A stretch of DNA of 64,000 bases from Chryseobacterium sp. 6424 (GCF_003692615.1 NZ_CP023540.1:1364001-1428000); one strand, 5' to 3'. Numbered from the stretch's first letter, positions 38,805 through 49,361 are shown. The notes: generated by a model from the letters alone, not told the origin. A program made the numbers and translations.

Positions 38805-39518
38805 TTACGGATTTGTCGAGAAAATAGAACCATTCGCAATCAGTGCGCGGCGGTTCATTTTGAGGATATCACGTACCCATTCTGCAAAATCTTCGGGCTG
38901 AAGTATTTTCTCCGGATTCCCATCTGTGAGTCCGCCCTGGATCGACATGTCGGAGGCAATGGTACTCGGTGTGAGGGTAATCACCCGGATGTTTTCCTTG
39001 CGCCATTCGGCCATCATGGATTGTGAAAGAGAGATGACTGCAGCTTTTGAGGCGGCATAAGCGGACATGTTCGGACCACCTTTCAGCCCGGCTGTTGAAG
39101 CCACATTTACAATGTCGCCGGCCCCGGCTTCCTTCAGATAGGGATAAACGGTTTTCGCAGCGTAATATACACCGAATAGATTGGTTTTAATCACCTGCTC
39201 CCAGGTTTCGCTTGACATGTCATTCAATTTCCCGAAATCACCAATCCCAGCGTTATTCACCAGAATATCCACACCGCCAAGTTCGCGGGCCAGTGTTTCG
39301 ATACCTTGTCTTACCTTTACTTCATCATCAATACTGAATACCGCATATGTCGCCTTTACACCAAAGGCTGCCAGCTCGCTGGCGGCGGCTTTTAGGTTTT
39401 CCTCATTACGGCCGGTGAGGCCAATATTTACGCCTTCTTTAGCCAGAGCGGTCGCAACCGCTTTCCCAAGTCCACGTCCACCACCGGTAATAATCGCGTT
39501 TTTTCCTTTTAAGTTCAT
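38805..39518 (-). CDS. SDR oxidoreductase (3-ketoacyl reductase-like)
   Basis: 237 residues. Cofactor motif ITGGGRGLGKA, NNAG in LVNNAGIGD, catalytic Ser in NVASTAGL and Tyr-x3-Lys in SAYAASKAA. Close to FabG-type reductases, but the neighbours give no fatty-acid context, so the substrate is open. The conserved end GSIFSTNP suggests a complete C-terminus, so the adjacent accessory island begins beyond its start. Confidence 0.88.
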   Translation of the reverse strand: MNLKGKNAIITGGGRGLGKAVATALAKEGVNIGLTGRNEENLKAAASELAAFGVKATYAVFSIDDEVKVRQGIETLARELGGVDILVNNAGIGDFGKLNDMSSETWEQVIKTNLFGVYYAAKTVYPYLKEAGAGDIVNVASTAGLKGGPNMSAYAASKAAVISLSQSMMAEWRKENIRVITLTPSTIASDMSIQGGLTDGNPEKILQPEDFAEWVRDILKMNRRALIANGSIFSTNP

Positions 39519-40156
39519 AACAAAATATTTTGTGCAAATTTAGGGATTTGAAGCGAGTTGTTTGGGAAAGAGATAATTCAAACAAAATCTACAGTGTTAG
39601 TCCCGTCCTAAAATAGGTTACAAAAAAGTAAAAGATTAAAGAAAGAAAAGCTGTTAGGACAATCAAATAATCTTAGATTTCCACGTTCTTGTTAAAATGC
39701 GCGACTTAACCACGGGTGAGAGACGTCTACACATCTATAAAAAGTATCGGTAGGATCCGCGAAATTTTAAACCCGAAGTGACAAAGACTATGCTGAGAAA
39801 ATTGTATTTGAAGCGTGCGCCTTACTTCGGCTTTCCTTTTGGTCTTCTCTCACCCTTCTTCCCAAATTGGCCTTTTTTCCGAAGCAATCCGCAACAAATC
39901 CGCAACAAGCCTGCAACAAAACTGCTTTTGGTGCCGACTTAGACGGACACAGATGGACACCACCAGACAAAACCGGACAATAGCGGACAATGGCTTTATT
40001 TTTCGCTGTGGTGGTGAGAAAAGTGAAAGCTCAGTTAGGTACCGATTACTTTTTGTGGAAGATGTATCGTACGATGTTGAGGCAAACACTGCATCAATCT
40101 ATCCTTCTGAAAGTTTTTTATGTTGTAAGAAATTTTATTAAAAAGTATTTTTTTTC
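39519..40156. other. Left part of an accessory region, no supported gene
   Basis: About 640 bases between the SDR gene and the HNH remnant. Short open frames exist on both strands (for example minus 39788-39970 and 39850-40089), but none has a recognisable motif or start context. The stretch 39900-39990 contains repeated CAACAA/GGACA words. The segment reads like fused debris from past insertions. Confidence 0.5.
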
Positions 40157-40403
40157 AGAAGGTTATGATGACACATTAACAAACGGAATTGCACTTTGTC
40201 CAAATCTTCACAGAGCATCTGATAGAGGCTTGATTTCTATCTCTGATGATTATAAAGTAATTATCAATAAAAATTTTGTAGAAAAACCTTCGATTTACAA
40301 TATTTCTCAATTTGCAGGAAATAAAATATCACTCCCAATAAATTCTAATTTTCATCCTGCTTTAGACAATCTTTATCAACATCGAAAGAGATTTAATTTC
40401 TGA
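40157..40403 (+). pseudogene. HNH endonuclease remnant (C-terminal part)
   Basis: About 80 residues are recognisable: GYDDTLTNGIALCPNLHRAS, then DRGLISISDDYKVII and a natural-looking C-terminus (HPALDNLYQHRKRF). CPNLHRAxDRGLI is the second half of an HNH domain common in restriction-type nucleases, and the first half (the AHI-type motif) is missing. Upstream in-frame codons from 39990 show no resemblance to a nuclease. This is a 5'-truncated remnant in A+T-rich DNA. Confidence 0.65.
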
Positions 40404-40504
40404 ACTATTACGCGTTTGCGTGAGGGATAGAAGCGAAAAGCCCACAGCGAGGAACGAGCGAGGACTTGTAGCGGATAGCCCGACCCGAAGGGACACGCCC
40501 AAGT
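40404..40504. repeat. Probable dispersed intergenic repeat
   Basis: A G+C-richer block (TGCGTGAGGGATAGAAGCG ... CGACCCGAAGGGACACGCCC) abruptly set between A+T-rich gene remnants. It resembles intergenic repeat elements I know from Chryseobacterium-type genomes, where GAGGGATxGAAGCG and GACCCGAAGGG recur. There is no second copy in this window, so the repeat nature is recalled and not shown here. Confidence 0.5.
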
Positions 40505-40947
40505 AAAAAAACCTAAATCACTTTCATATTTATTATCTGTATAATACATTTATGAATATGGATAAAGTGCCTATTGAGGACAATTATAGCGGTCTTCGAT
40601 ATGTATTACATATTGATGAAGCCCATAATGTATTTAAAGAAAAGAAATCACAAGAAATTTTAGAAAAATTGTTGCGTGAAGTCCGTTCACAGGGAGTAGC
40701 TGTAATGCTTGTTTCACAAGGCATTGAAGAATTTAACCAACCAACATTTGATTTTTCTGAAATGTGTCAATCAGCATTTTTAATGCAAATAATAGACGGC
40801 AACAATTGGAAATCTGTTAGTAAATTCTTAGGAGCTGGAGAAAAGCAAAGAGGTAAAATAAACCGATCAATGGAAGCCATTAATCCAAGACAAGCAATTT
40901 CCAATATTAAAGAGTTTGAGTTCGGAGAAATTTTTAATACGAAGTAA
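40505..40947 (+). pseudogene. HerA/DptH-like ATPase remnant (C-terminal part)
   Basis: The frame is open from the repeat edge to 40947; an ATG occurs at 40552. Walker B is clear in YVLHIDEAHNVF, followed by LREVRSQGVAVMLVSQG and the arginine/sensor region to a plausible C-terminus. The Walker A half is missing. The pattern fits the C-terminal half of HerA/FtsK-type ATPases such as DptH of phosphorothioate-dependent restriction, or related defence ATPases. Family assignment within HerA-like proteins is tentative. Confidence 0.6.
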
Positions 40948-41132
40948 AATGCTATAGATAGTAATCAAGATAACATAATTCAAGGAAACCCAACCAAAAC
41001 ATTTTTTATTGAAATGATTACGAGATATTTTGATTGCTCCTAAGGTAGAAATTGAAAAATATAATGATATTTACAAATATTTACTAATCACATTATTATA
41101 ATTGCAATTTATATACAATGTAAAAACACAGT

Positions 41133-42518
41133 CTATTTCCCGATACAAAACTTAGAAAAAATATTCCCCAATACTTCATCGTTCGTGAACTCGCCTGAGA
41201 TTTCTCCTAAATGTTCGAGGGCATTGCGAAGTTCGTAGGCGAGCAGTTCGGTGGAAATGCGCGAGGTGATGGCCTCCTCCACCCGTTCTACGGCATCCAG
41301 AGATTTCTGCAATGCTTCAAAATGCCGCTGATTGGTAATGACGACATTGCTTTCGCCGGTTTTCAGCTGTGCCACGTAGGCTGAAAGTTCATTCTTTAAC
41401 TGCTCAAGATTATGGTTTGATTTTGCTGAAATCTCAATGAACGTAAAATCCGTTCCCAGCTGCTGGCGGAAATCTTCTTCCATCTTTTTGTACTGATGCG
41501 CTGGCGCTTCATCGGTTTTGGTGGCACAGATGATCGTCTTCAGTTCAGGGCGCAACAGGGGCTTGAGCATCGCTATATCTTCTGTGAGGTCCTGCGTGTT
41601 GGCATCGGTGAGGTAAATCAGGATTTCTGCCTGATCCACTTTTTCTCTTGCTTTCTGTACGCCGATGCGTTCAATCTCATCGGTCGTTTCGCGTAAACCT
41701 GCGGTATCAATCAGGCGGAAGGCGTTGCCTTTGATGTGTATCACCTCTTCAATGGTGTCGCGCGTGGTGCCTGCGATGGCGCTCACGATGGCGCGTTCTT
41801 CTTTTAAAATTGCATTCAGCAGCGTTGATTTTCCGGCGTTGGGCTTCCCTAAGATTGCCACCGCTACCCCATTTTTCAGGGCATTTCCGTACTGGAAACT
41901 ATCCAGAAGTGAACGCAGTTTTTCTTCGATGCGGCTGAGCAGATGCTGTAGCGCGCTGCGGTCCGCAAACTCTACATCTTCCTCAGCGAAATCAAGTTCA
42001 AGTTCAATAAGTGATACAAAATTCAGGAGGTCTGTGCGAAGCACCGAAATTTCATTCGTGATGCCACCTTTCAATTGGTTCAGCGCCACCTTTCGTGAGG
42101 CTTCATTTTCAGAGGCGATGAGGTCGGCGATGGATTCCGCCTGTGACAGATCTATTCGACCGTTCATGAAAGCGCGCATCGTGAACTCCCCGGCTTTGGC
42201 CATCCGCGCACCGTTCTTCAGCAATACTTCGAGAATCTTTTTGCCAATGTAAGGCGAACCGTGATAGGTAATTTCGATGGAATTTTCGGTGGTGAATGTT
42301 TTGGGTGCCAAAAAAACTGAAACCATCACTTCATCCACCGTTTCTTCGCCGTTTTTGATGAAACCGTAATGCACGGTGTGCGATTTCACATCTTCGAGGT
42401 TTTTACCCTCGAAAACACGGTTGGTAATTTCGACCGCCTTTTCGCCCGAAAGCCTGATGATTCCCAGAGCTCCGGTTCCGTTGGCCGTAGCTATCGCGCA
42501 GATTGTATCGTTATGCAT
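41133..42518 (-). CDS. mnmE: tRNA uridine-5-carboxymethylaminomethyl synthesis GTPase MnmE
   Basis: 461 residues. N-terminal folate-binding domain starts DTICAIATANGTGALGIIRL. The inserted G domain has the P-loop GKPNAGKST, the DTAGLRET switch and a TKTD-like motif. The C-terminal CIGK with its Cys is intact. With MnmG it modifies U34 of several tRNAs. An accessory region lies directly past its 3' end. Confidence 0.96.
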   Translation of the reverse strand: MHNDTICAIATANGTGALGIIRLSGEKAVEITNRVFEGKNLEDVKSHTVHYGFIKNGEETVDEVMVSVFLAPKTFTTENSIEITYHGSPYIGKKILEVLLKNGARMAKAGEFTMRAFMNGRIDLSQAESIADLIASENEASRKVALNQLKGGITNEISVLRTDLLNFVSLIELELDFAEEDVEFADRSALQHLLSRIEEKLRSLLDSFQYGNALKNGVAVAILGKPNAGKSTLLNAILKEERAIVSAIAGTTRDTIEEVIHIKGNAFRLIDTAGLRETTDEIERIGVQKAREKVDQAEILIYLTDANTQDLTEDIAMLKPLLRPELKTIICATKTDEAPAHQYKKMEEDFRQQLGTDFTFIEISAKSNHNLEQLKNELSAYVAQLKTGESNVVITNQRHFEALQKSLDAVERVEEAITSRISTELLAYELRNALEHLGEISGEFTNDEVLGNIFSKFCIGK

Positions 42519-42740
42519 GACGCAAAAATACGCAATAATACGAGTTTATATAAACTCTAAATTTATCCTTTTGGCAGGACGCACTATGCTAGTACTAAAA
42601 AACCGACTAATAAATATGCTGTAAGCCATAAACGCCCTACGGAAATTCTGAAAAACGAGTTATGTACCAAATCTTTAGAGGATGGTTGGTATAACTACTG
42701 ATCTCAAAATATTTCTGACAGATTAAAGCTTTAATGAATT

Positions 42741-43277
42741 TTAATAGCTCCAAAAACTCCACTCAGTGCCATTGTAAACAGCCAACACCATCAGTTCTGC
42801 GTTCCGTAAAAGAACCATCGTACCAGGGGCAGGATTTACAATATTCTGGTAAGCGTTAGTCATTGGCAACACCATTGCTTTTGTGTTCGATTCAAGTACC
42901 AGCACACCGTCAGCGGATGAAGCAGTACTGCCAATTATGGCTTTTGCACCGTTCTGCTCGGTAGTTCCGGCCTGTAAAGCAAGCGCGGCTGATACGTTGC
43001 TGTGTTGTACAGTCAGGTTTTCCCATGTAGTTCCGTTGAAAACTTTTACAAAAGCCGCGGTAGGCACCGAAGCATCCAGCACGATGGTACCAGGAGTGGT
43101 AATTGCCGATTTGTCGGTCACATACGGAAGAATAATTCCGCGGTCGCCGGTGGCTGCAAATTCAAGCAGAACCGATGTTTTATCTGTCGCTGTGCCGGTG
43201 GCATCGCCAATGATGACCTGCGCGGAAAGGGCAAGACTCCCGGAAATAAGACCTAATAACACTAAAAAATTCTTCAT
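42741..43277 (-). CDS. Secreted protein of unknown function
   Basis: 178 residues with a signal peptide (VLLGLISGSLALSAQ). The mature part has KTSVLLEFAATGDRGIILPY near residue 35 and a C-terminal FNGTxW-like repeat (VFNGTTWENL, VYNGTEWSFW). Proteins of this kind recur in Chryseobacterium next to a larger partner. No sorting domain is seen. It starts one base after the stop of the 43279 gene, so the two are translated together. Confidence 0.72.
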   Translation of the reverse strand: MKNFLVLLGLISGSLALSAQVIIGDATGTATDKTSVLLEFAATGDRGIILPYVTDKSAITTPGTIVLDASVPTAAFVKVFNGTTWENLTVQHSNVSAALALQAGTTEQNGAKAIIGSTASSADGVLVLESNTKAMVLPMTNAYQNIVNPAPGTMVLLRNAELMVLAVYNGTEWSFWSY

Positions 43278-43278
43278 A

Positions 43279-44451
43279 TCAGGGACATGTTTTTCTGTTA
43301 AAGCACTTCCAACCCACCAGAGCGCCTACATAAATTTTAAGACAATTATCCGTGGTATCGTAAACCATCATTCCTTCCACCGGTTTCTGAATGTTTGCGA
43401 GTTCAGCGGTGGACATTCGGGTAGGCACAAAACCTTTTTTACTTGATTCAAGCGCTATAAATCCACCGTTGCGTGCCTGTGGCCACTCGTTCGGCGCCGC
43501 ACCTGCCCGACCTAAAGTAGTGACTCCCAGTTTTGTGGGCACACTCAGGCCCACGCTGTTGGCACTTTCCAGACAGTAAATAGACATCGAGTTCGCACTG
43601 TATGCCGAGAAAGCCACATCACTCTCTCCAGAAAGAACCTGAACAAAGCGAACGGCACTGCTGTAGTTTGTTGCGGTAATTCCGAAATCACTTAATTTAA
43701 AGGTAAGCATCCGAACATCCCGGGTGGTATTAGATAAACCCGCACCGGTATTATAAGTGTGCGGACAGCCGCTTACATTATAAAAATTCCAAAGTGCCTT
43801 TCCTAAAGAAGTTACACCATCAAAATTCACCGTTATTGGGTTTCCTACGGTATTCCCATTCACATCGGTAAATTTAAAAACATCCGCCTTTGTACCGGGC
43901 TGTCCCACTTGTGTCACAATGATATCCGGAATATTGTCTGAGATGTAGGTTGGATTGATATCTGCCAATACATTTACCAGAAAAGAAAGTTCCTGAGTTG
44001 GGATATTAAACATCGCGGTGCTGAGGTCAAGACCGTTTTTGCCATCCCTTAAATAATAACTTAATGGAATTTCGCAAGAGATTGAAGGCCGCACCGCTTG
44101 GGTTTGTTCAACGCCATTTTGGTAACGCGCGGTGCCGATAAAGTAACTTGTACCTCCGCTACTTGTCGTTAGAGAGGTCGGGAATCCCCTGTAGTTCTCG
44201 TTCACGTATGTTCCTACTTTAGACCCGAACAGCACAGGATCAATACCAGTTGAATAATTCACGGTACCGATCGTAAAACCTAAAAGATTATTATTATCGT
44301 CAGCAGTAACATAGGAAGTACTGTTGTCTTTAGAAATCCAATATCCTTTATAATCACCGTAAATTGCATCAGGTCTTACCTGCCCTTGCACCGAAATCCC
44401 CATTAATAAACCTTAACTTAAAAATACTTTAGCCAGTTTGCGCTGTATCAT
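43279..44451 (-). CDS. Secreted protein of unknown function with stop in the signal peptide
   Basis: As read, the protein begins at 44403 (MGISVQGQVRPDAIYGDY). The same frame upstream reads MIQRKLAKVFLS, TAA, GLLMGISVQGQ, that is, a normal signal peptide broken by one TAA at 44413-44415 (TTA to TAA would explain it). With that codon restored the protein has 390 residues. The mature part is beta-rich and ends with ANIQKPVEGMMVYDTTDNCL, a motif common in flavobacterial surface proteins. It pairs with the 42741 gene downstream. Confidence 0.7.
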
Positions 44452-44768
44452 TCAGTAAAATTTTAGAAGCGCAAATCTATGAAAAAATTCCGGTTCTGCC
44501 GCCTTCCGGCTTGATTTACAATTGGTAAGCTATCTTCTTCGCAAAACATCAGATGTAACAGTCCTTGGAATCTTGGCTTTGGTTTCGGACTCAGTCCGTC
44601 CTCACAGTGGATGCATGAATTTTCCACTGGCCAGATGCAGAATCTTCAAAATCGGCTTGTCACAACTCACTCCTTAACATCACTTTTGGTGTTGGTTCTA
44701 ATGACCATTCCAGGCACTTAAAAATACCGAAGAGGGCCGAAAATATAACCTTAATCCCTAAACATAAA
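44452..44768. other. Intergenic region, possible gene remnant
   Basis: No complete gene. A 55-codon open stretch at 44554-44721 (plus) reads WNLGFGFGLSPSSQWMHEFS and has no start; it may be the tail of a lost gene. No promoter or RNA fold is recognised. Confidence 0.4.
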
Positions 44769-46230
44769 ATGATGAAAAACTTAACCGAACCGCAAGCATT
44801 CCGCGGCAACGACCGGTTGCTTTACGGCATTATCCTGGGCGTTCTGGCCTTTTGGCTGTTCGCACAAACTACTTTGAACATCAATGTCGGTATGGCCCAG
44901 GACCTGTCCATGGAAATGGACATGATGAACATCGCCGTCTCGATCACGTCGCTTTTTCGGGAATCTTCATTGTCGTGCTCGGCGGTCTTGCGGATCGGAT
45001 CGGGCGGGTGAAAATGATTCAATTAGGTTTTATTTTCAGCATCATCGGTTCGGCATTGGTCGCTATCACCCCCGCCGGCATACTGGCGACTCCTGTACTG
45101 ATGGCGGGCCGCATTTTCCAGGGACTTTCTGGCGCGGCTATTATGCCTGCCAGTCTGGCGCTTGTGAAAGCCTACTGGGACGGCGCTGCGAGGCAACGCG
45201 CGGTAAGTCTATGGTCGATCGGCTCATGGGGCGGCTCCGGATTCTGCGCGCTCTTCGGTGGGCTCATCGCTTCCAATCTCGGCTGGCGCTATATTTTTTG
45301 GGCAACGGTAGTAGTTTCGGTTATTGGATTTTTAATGGTAAAAGGCACACCCGAAGTAAAGGCGAACCAAAACCCGGCTATAAGTTCGATTTGGCTGGCG
45401 TGATCACTTTTATGCTGTCGATTATTGCGCTGCAGATTCTGCTGAGCAAAGGCAGCGATTTTGGCTGGACAAGCCTTTTGTCGATCGGACTTTTCGTGGG
45501 TTTCCTGATTTTCGGATTTATATTTTACCGGATTGAAAACGGCAATTTCAACGCTTTTGTAGATTTCAATTTATTTAAAAATTCCACCTATACCGGCGCC
45601 ACGATTTCCAACTTTTTATTAAACGCCACCGCCGGAATTCTGATTGTCTCGTTGTCTTTGGTTCAACTCGGCGCAGGTTTGAGTTCACAGGAATCAGGTT
45701 TACTGACTTTAGGATATGCCATTGCGATCGTAGTGTTCATCCGTGTGGGTGAAAAACTGCTGCAAAAATTCGGCGCAAGAAAACCGATGATTTGGGGCTG
45801 CCTGATTGTAGGTTTGTCGATCATTTTGCTGATGCAAACGCAGCTGATGACCGACACGTACAAGATTCTGGCGGTTATCGCTTATACGCTTTTCGGTCTG
45901 GGACTGGCTTTTTATGCCACGCCGTCTACGGATGCTGCTTTATCAAATCTGCCCGAAGATCAGGCTGGTGCAGGATCCGGAATTTATAAAATGGCATCCT
46001 CGCTGGGCGTGGCGTTGGGCGTTGCCATTTCTGCCGCAGTATTCACGGCATTAAGCGGAAATGACGGACCGATCGAATGGATGGACGGTCTCATCAGTTT
46101 TGCTGGCCGGCAGGATAATCTCGCGGTTCGGCAAGGTGCTCTTGTCGCCTTGGGGCTGAATTTAGTTATGGTGATTTTGGCCATTATTTCAATTGTCATG
46201 ACCGTTCCCAAACACCAAAAAACCAATTAA
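44769..46230 (+). pseudogene. MFS drug exporter (DHA2/EmrB-like), two frameshifts
   Basis: The parts in three frames together encode about 487 residues with many hydrophobic segments. The MFS motif GGLADRIGRVKM and a QacA/EmrB-like GRIFQGLSGAAIMPASLALV are present. The first break is repaired by one T in the T5 run at 44953-44957 (reads SLFSGIFIVV), the second by one C in the C3 run at 45373-45375 (reads NPGYKFDLAGV). Such proteins export toxic compounds using the proton gradient. Two contractions in one gene, each in a homopolymer, favour a sequence error over two independent mutations. Confidence 0.88.
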
Positions 46231-46236
46231 TAATTC

Positions 46237-47427
46237 ATGTTTAATCCTATTAATAATACTGAAATGGACACTGCAGTTTTAGATAAAATAAAAGCGGACA
46301 AAGAAACGCTGAGATCGTGGATGAACCACATGCACCAAACGCCTGAGCTGGCAATGGCTGAAACGAATACTTCGAAATTCATAACCGAAAAGCTGCACGA
46401 AATCGGTGGTTGGGAAATTGCCGATGGTATCGGAAAAACCGGTATCGTCGCCTCTATGACTGTAGGTAACGATGAAAAATCAATAGGTTTACGCGCTGAT
46501 TTTGACGCCCTTCCCATTGAAGAAACCAACCATCTTTCGTATAAAAGCACGATTCCCGGCAAGGCGCATCTCTGCGGACATGACGGCCATACGACCATGC
46601 TGCTGGGGGCGGCGAAATACTTAGCTGAAACCAAAAATTTCAACGGAACAGTCCGGCTCATCTTTCAGCCCGGTGAAGAAACGATGGAAGGTGCGCGGGC
46701 GATGATTGAAGATGGACTTTTTGAAAGATTTCCGGTAGATGCCGTGTTTGGAATGCACAATATGCCGGGTCTTGAACTCGGGAAATTTTATTTCAACACC
46801 GGGAAATTCATGGCCGCGGTAGATAACTGGGAAATTGAGATTACCGGAAAAGGCAGTCACGGCTCGATGCCCGAACTCGGCATCGACCCCATCGTGTGCG
46901 GCGCATCGCTGGTAATGGCGCTTCAGACCATCGTGTCGAGGAATCTGTCGCCGTGGCATAATTCGGTGGTGAATGTTGGTTCGTTCCAATCCGGACTTGC
47001 GGGCAATGCGGTGCCGCAGAAAGCACTTTTAAGATTAAGTATCCGAAATATGGATCCCGATGACCGTAATATGGTTTTGGATAAAGTCCGCGCAATCACA
47101 AAAGCACAAGCGGAAGCATTCAGTTGCGAGGTCGAAGTCCGTGAAGGAATTCCGGGCACGGTGCTGGTAAATTCAGATGAAGAGACACATTGGGCAGCCG
47201 AAGTGGCGAAGAAAACTTTTGGTGAAGAAAATGTCGTGACAGATGCTCATCAGTATATGGGCAGCGAGGATTTTGCGTTTATGCTCGAAAAGAAAAAAGG
47301 CAATTACTGCATGGTCGGAAACGGTGACACCTACATGGTGCATCATCCACAGTATGTTTCTAATCAGGAACTGCTGCCGGTTGGCGCAAGATATTGGGTG
47401 GCATTGGTCGAGAATTATCTTCAATAA
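46237..47427 (+). CDS. M20D family amidohydrolase
   Basis: 396 residues; the ATG at 46264 is an alternative start. Metal ligands: CGHDGHTTMLLG, FQPGEETMEGAR, and the C-terminal His in YMVHHPQYV. This is the IAA-amino acid/N-acyl amino acid hydrolase branch, cutting amide bonds of N-acylated amino acids. It starts 6 bases after the MFS gene and is probably co-transcribed with it. Confidence 0.9.
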   Translation: MFNPINNTEMDTAVLDKIKADKETLRSWMNHMHQTPELAMAETNTSKFITEKLHEIGGWEIADGIGKTGIVASMTVGNDEKSIGLRADFDALPIEETNHLSYKSTIPGKAHLCGHDGHTTMLLGAAKYLAETKNFNGTVRLIFQPGEETMEGARAMIEDGLFERFPVDAVFGMHNMPGLELGKFYFNTGKFMAAVDNWEIEITGKGSHGSMPELGIDPIVCGASLVMALQTIVSRNLSPWHNSVVNVGSFQSGLAGNAVPQKALLRLSIRNMDPDDRNMVLDKVRAITKAQAEAFSCEVEVREGIPGTVLVNSDEETHWAAEVAKKTFGEENVVTDAHQYMGSEDFAFMLEKKKGNYCMVGNGDTYMVHHPQYVSNQELLPVGARYWVALVENYLQ

Positions 47428-47448
47428 CAGGATTCACCATTAATAAAA

Positions 47449-47479
47449 AACACGGCTGCAAAAATATTGCAGCCGTGTT
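47449..47479. terminator. Bidirectional terminator
   Basis: AACACGGCTGCAA pairs with TTGCAGCCGTGTT; A-run left and T-rich right. It lies between the amidohydrolase gene and the convergent aminopeptidase gene. Confidence 0.85.
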
Positions 47480-47498
47480 AATTTTAATTTAAATACTC

Positions 47499-49270
47499 CT
47501 ACAGTGGTTTCACCTGTTCGAGGAACCAGTCTTTCACTTCGCCTTCAAGGTCGTTTTCAAGTTTTTCGCGGCACCAATCGTGGTAGTTGTTGAGCCAATC
47601 TTTTTCCGGTTGAGTCAGCAGTTCAACATCAATAACATTTCGGTCGAACGGGCAGATGGTTAATGTTTCAAATTCATAGAAAGTACCGAAATCGGTTTTT
47701 TCTACTTCGCGTACCGCAATCAGGTTTTCGTGACGGATTCCGTAATGGTTTTCAAGGTAAAATCCAGGTTCGTTTGAAAGCACCATTCCCGGAATCAGCT
47801 CCTGCGGATTCATGTCCTTGCGGATGTTCTGCGGCCCTTCATGAACGTTCATAAAGCTGCCCACACCGTGTCCTGTGCCATGATTGTAATCTTTGCCCTC
47901 CATCCACAACGCCAAGCGTGCAAACGCATCGAGCTGAACGCCGCGTGTTTCTTTTGGAAACTTCACCATCGAAAGCTGGATCAGACCTTTTAAAGCTAAA
48001 GTCGAATTGCGTCTGAACTCATCTGACGCAGATCCAAGCGCAAATGTACGCGTAATATCGGTGGTACCTTCAAGGTATTGTCCGCCCGAATCGACTAAGA
48101 TCGTGGCTTCATTTGTTATTTCTTTGCTGCCTTTTTTTGGCGCTGAATAGTGCATGATTGCGCCGTTTTCTTTAAAACCGACAATGCTTCCGAAACTTTC
48201 GCCCACAAAATTTTTTCCTTCCGCACGGAAACCGCGGAGTTTTTCGCCAATTGAATATTCGTTCATCGCTTCTTTTCCGGCCTGATGCGTCAGCCAGTAC
48301 AGGAATTTCACCATTGCCACGCCGTCGCGCTGCATCACGGTACGGAAACCTTCCAGTTCGGTTTCATTTTTAATGGCTTTCATCAGATTTCCCGGAACAG
48401 GTGCTTTAATGAATGTATTACTGTTTTTTAAAGTCTCAAAAATGGATTGATTACTGTTCGGTGAAATCAGGATCTTTTGGTCCTTCACCTCCTTCAAATA
48501 ATCAAAGAAAGCATCATAGTCCATTACTTTTACAGCTGAATTCTGCATCTGCTGTTTCGCCTCTGCGTTGAGTTTTTCCTGATCAACAAAAAGTATGGCT
48601 TCATCCAGTGAAAGGACAATATATCCTAAAAAACCGGATTCGACTGTACATCGCTGCCACGTAAATTAAGCGTCCACGCCACATCATCAAGACTTGAAAT
48701 GATGTGCCGCGTCGCGCCGAGATCCTTCATCTTTGAACGGATATCGCTGAGTTTTTGCTTCACTGATTTTCCAGCTCTTTCAACCGGATGTACGAAAATA
48801 GGATTTTTCTCTTTGTTTACACTTCTTTCGAGCCAAATCTCTTTAAGTAAAGGCAAATCAACCAGTTGGATATTTTTAGCCGCTAATTTCTGCTCTACAG
48901 TTTCCCAGTTCAGATTGGAAGTTGCTAGGGCATTCAGCGCCACTCTACCGTTTTCGGGCGTTTGGGAAATAATCCAGTCGATGTAGTTGGGCGTAGATTC
49001 TTCGCCTTCCTTCATCAGATCGATGCCTGAACCTTCGAGTTCTTTCGGTGCCTGCACGAAATAGCGGCCGTCAGTCCAAAGTCCTGCTTTTTCTTTGGCA
49101 ATCACCACGAATCCTGCGGAACCTGTGAAGCCCGATATCCACGACCGCTCCTGCCATTCATCGGGCAAATATTCGCTCATGTGAGGATCTGCCGAATAGA
49201 TGATGAAGGCGTCGATGTTATTTTCCTGCATTTTGCCGCGCAGTGCCGCTATTTTTTTTGAAGAGGTCAT
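47499..49270 (-). pseudogene. M24 Xaa-Pro aminopeptidase, frameshifted
   Basis: A 590-residue aminopeptidase P is split into an N-terminal creatinase-like part (49270 to 48626) and a C-terminal pita-bread domain (open to 47499). One extra base in the A6 run at 48628-48633 (T6 on the coding strand) restores VFLGYIVLSLDEAILFVDQ. Metal ligands of M24 enzymes are visible: LVDSGGQY, GTTDITRT, HGTGHGVG, NEPGFY and the final Glu. It removes N-terminal residues before proline. Confidence 0.9.
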
Positions 49271-49361
49271 AATTTGAATAATTTGAGGTGAATTTACGAA
49301 GAAAATGAGATTTTAACGCTTTAAAAAGTTTAAAAACGCCCCTAAGGAAATGATTTAATAG

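Noticed and set aside
39900..39990. CAACAA and GGACA words as a CRISPR-like array
   Set aside because: Units are irregular and short, without constant spacers or cas genes nearby.
39788..40089. Short minus-strand frames within the accessory region
   Set aside because: No start context, no motif, and they overlap one another; I treat the segment as debris.
41133..41160. Direct repeat of the mnmE 3' end as an attachment site at the left edge of the island
   Set aside because: No matching repeat was found near 39519-39600 or elsewhere in the window.
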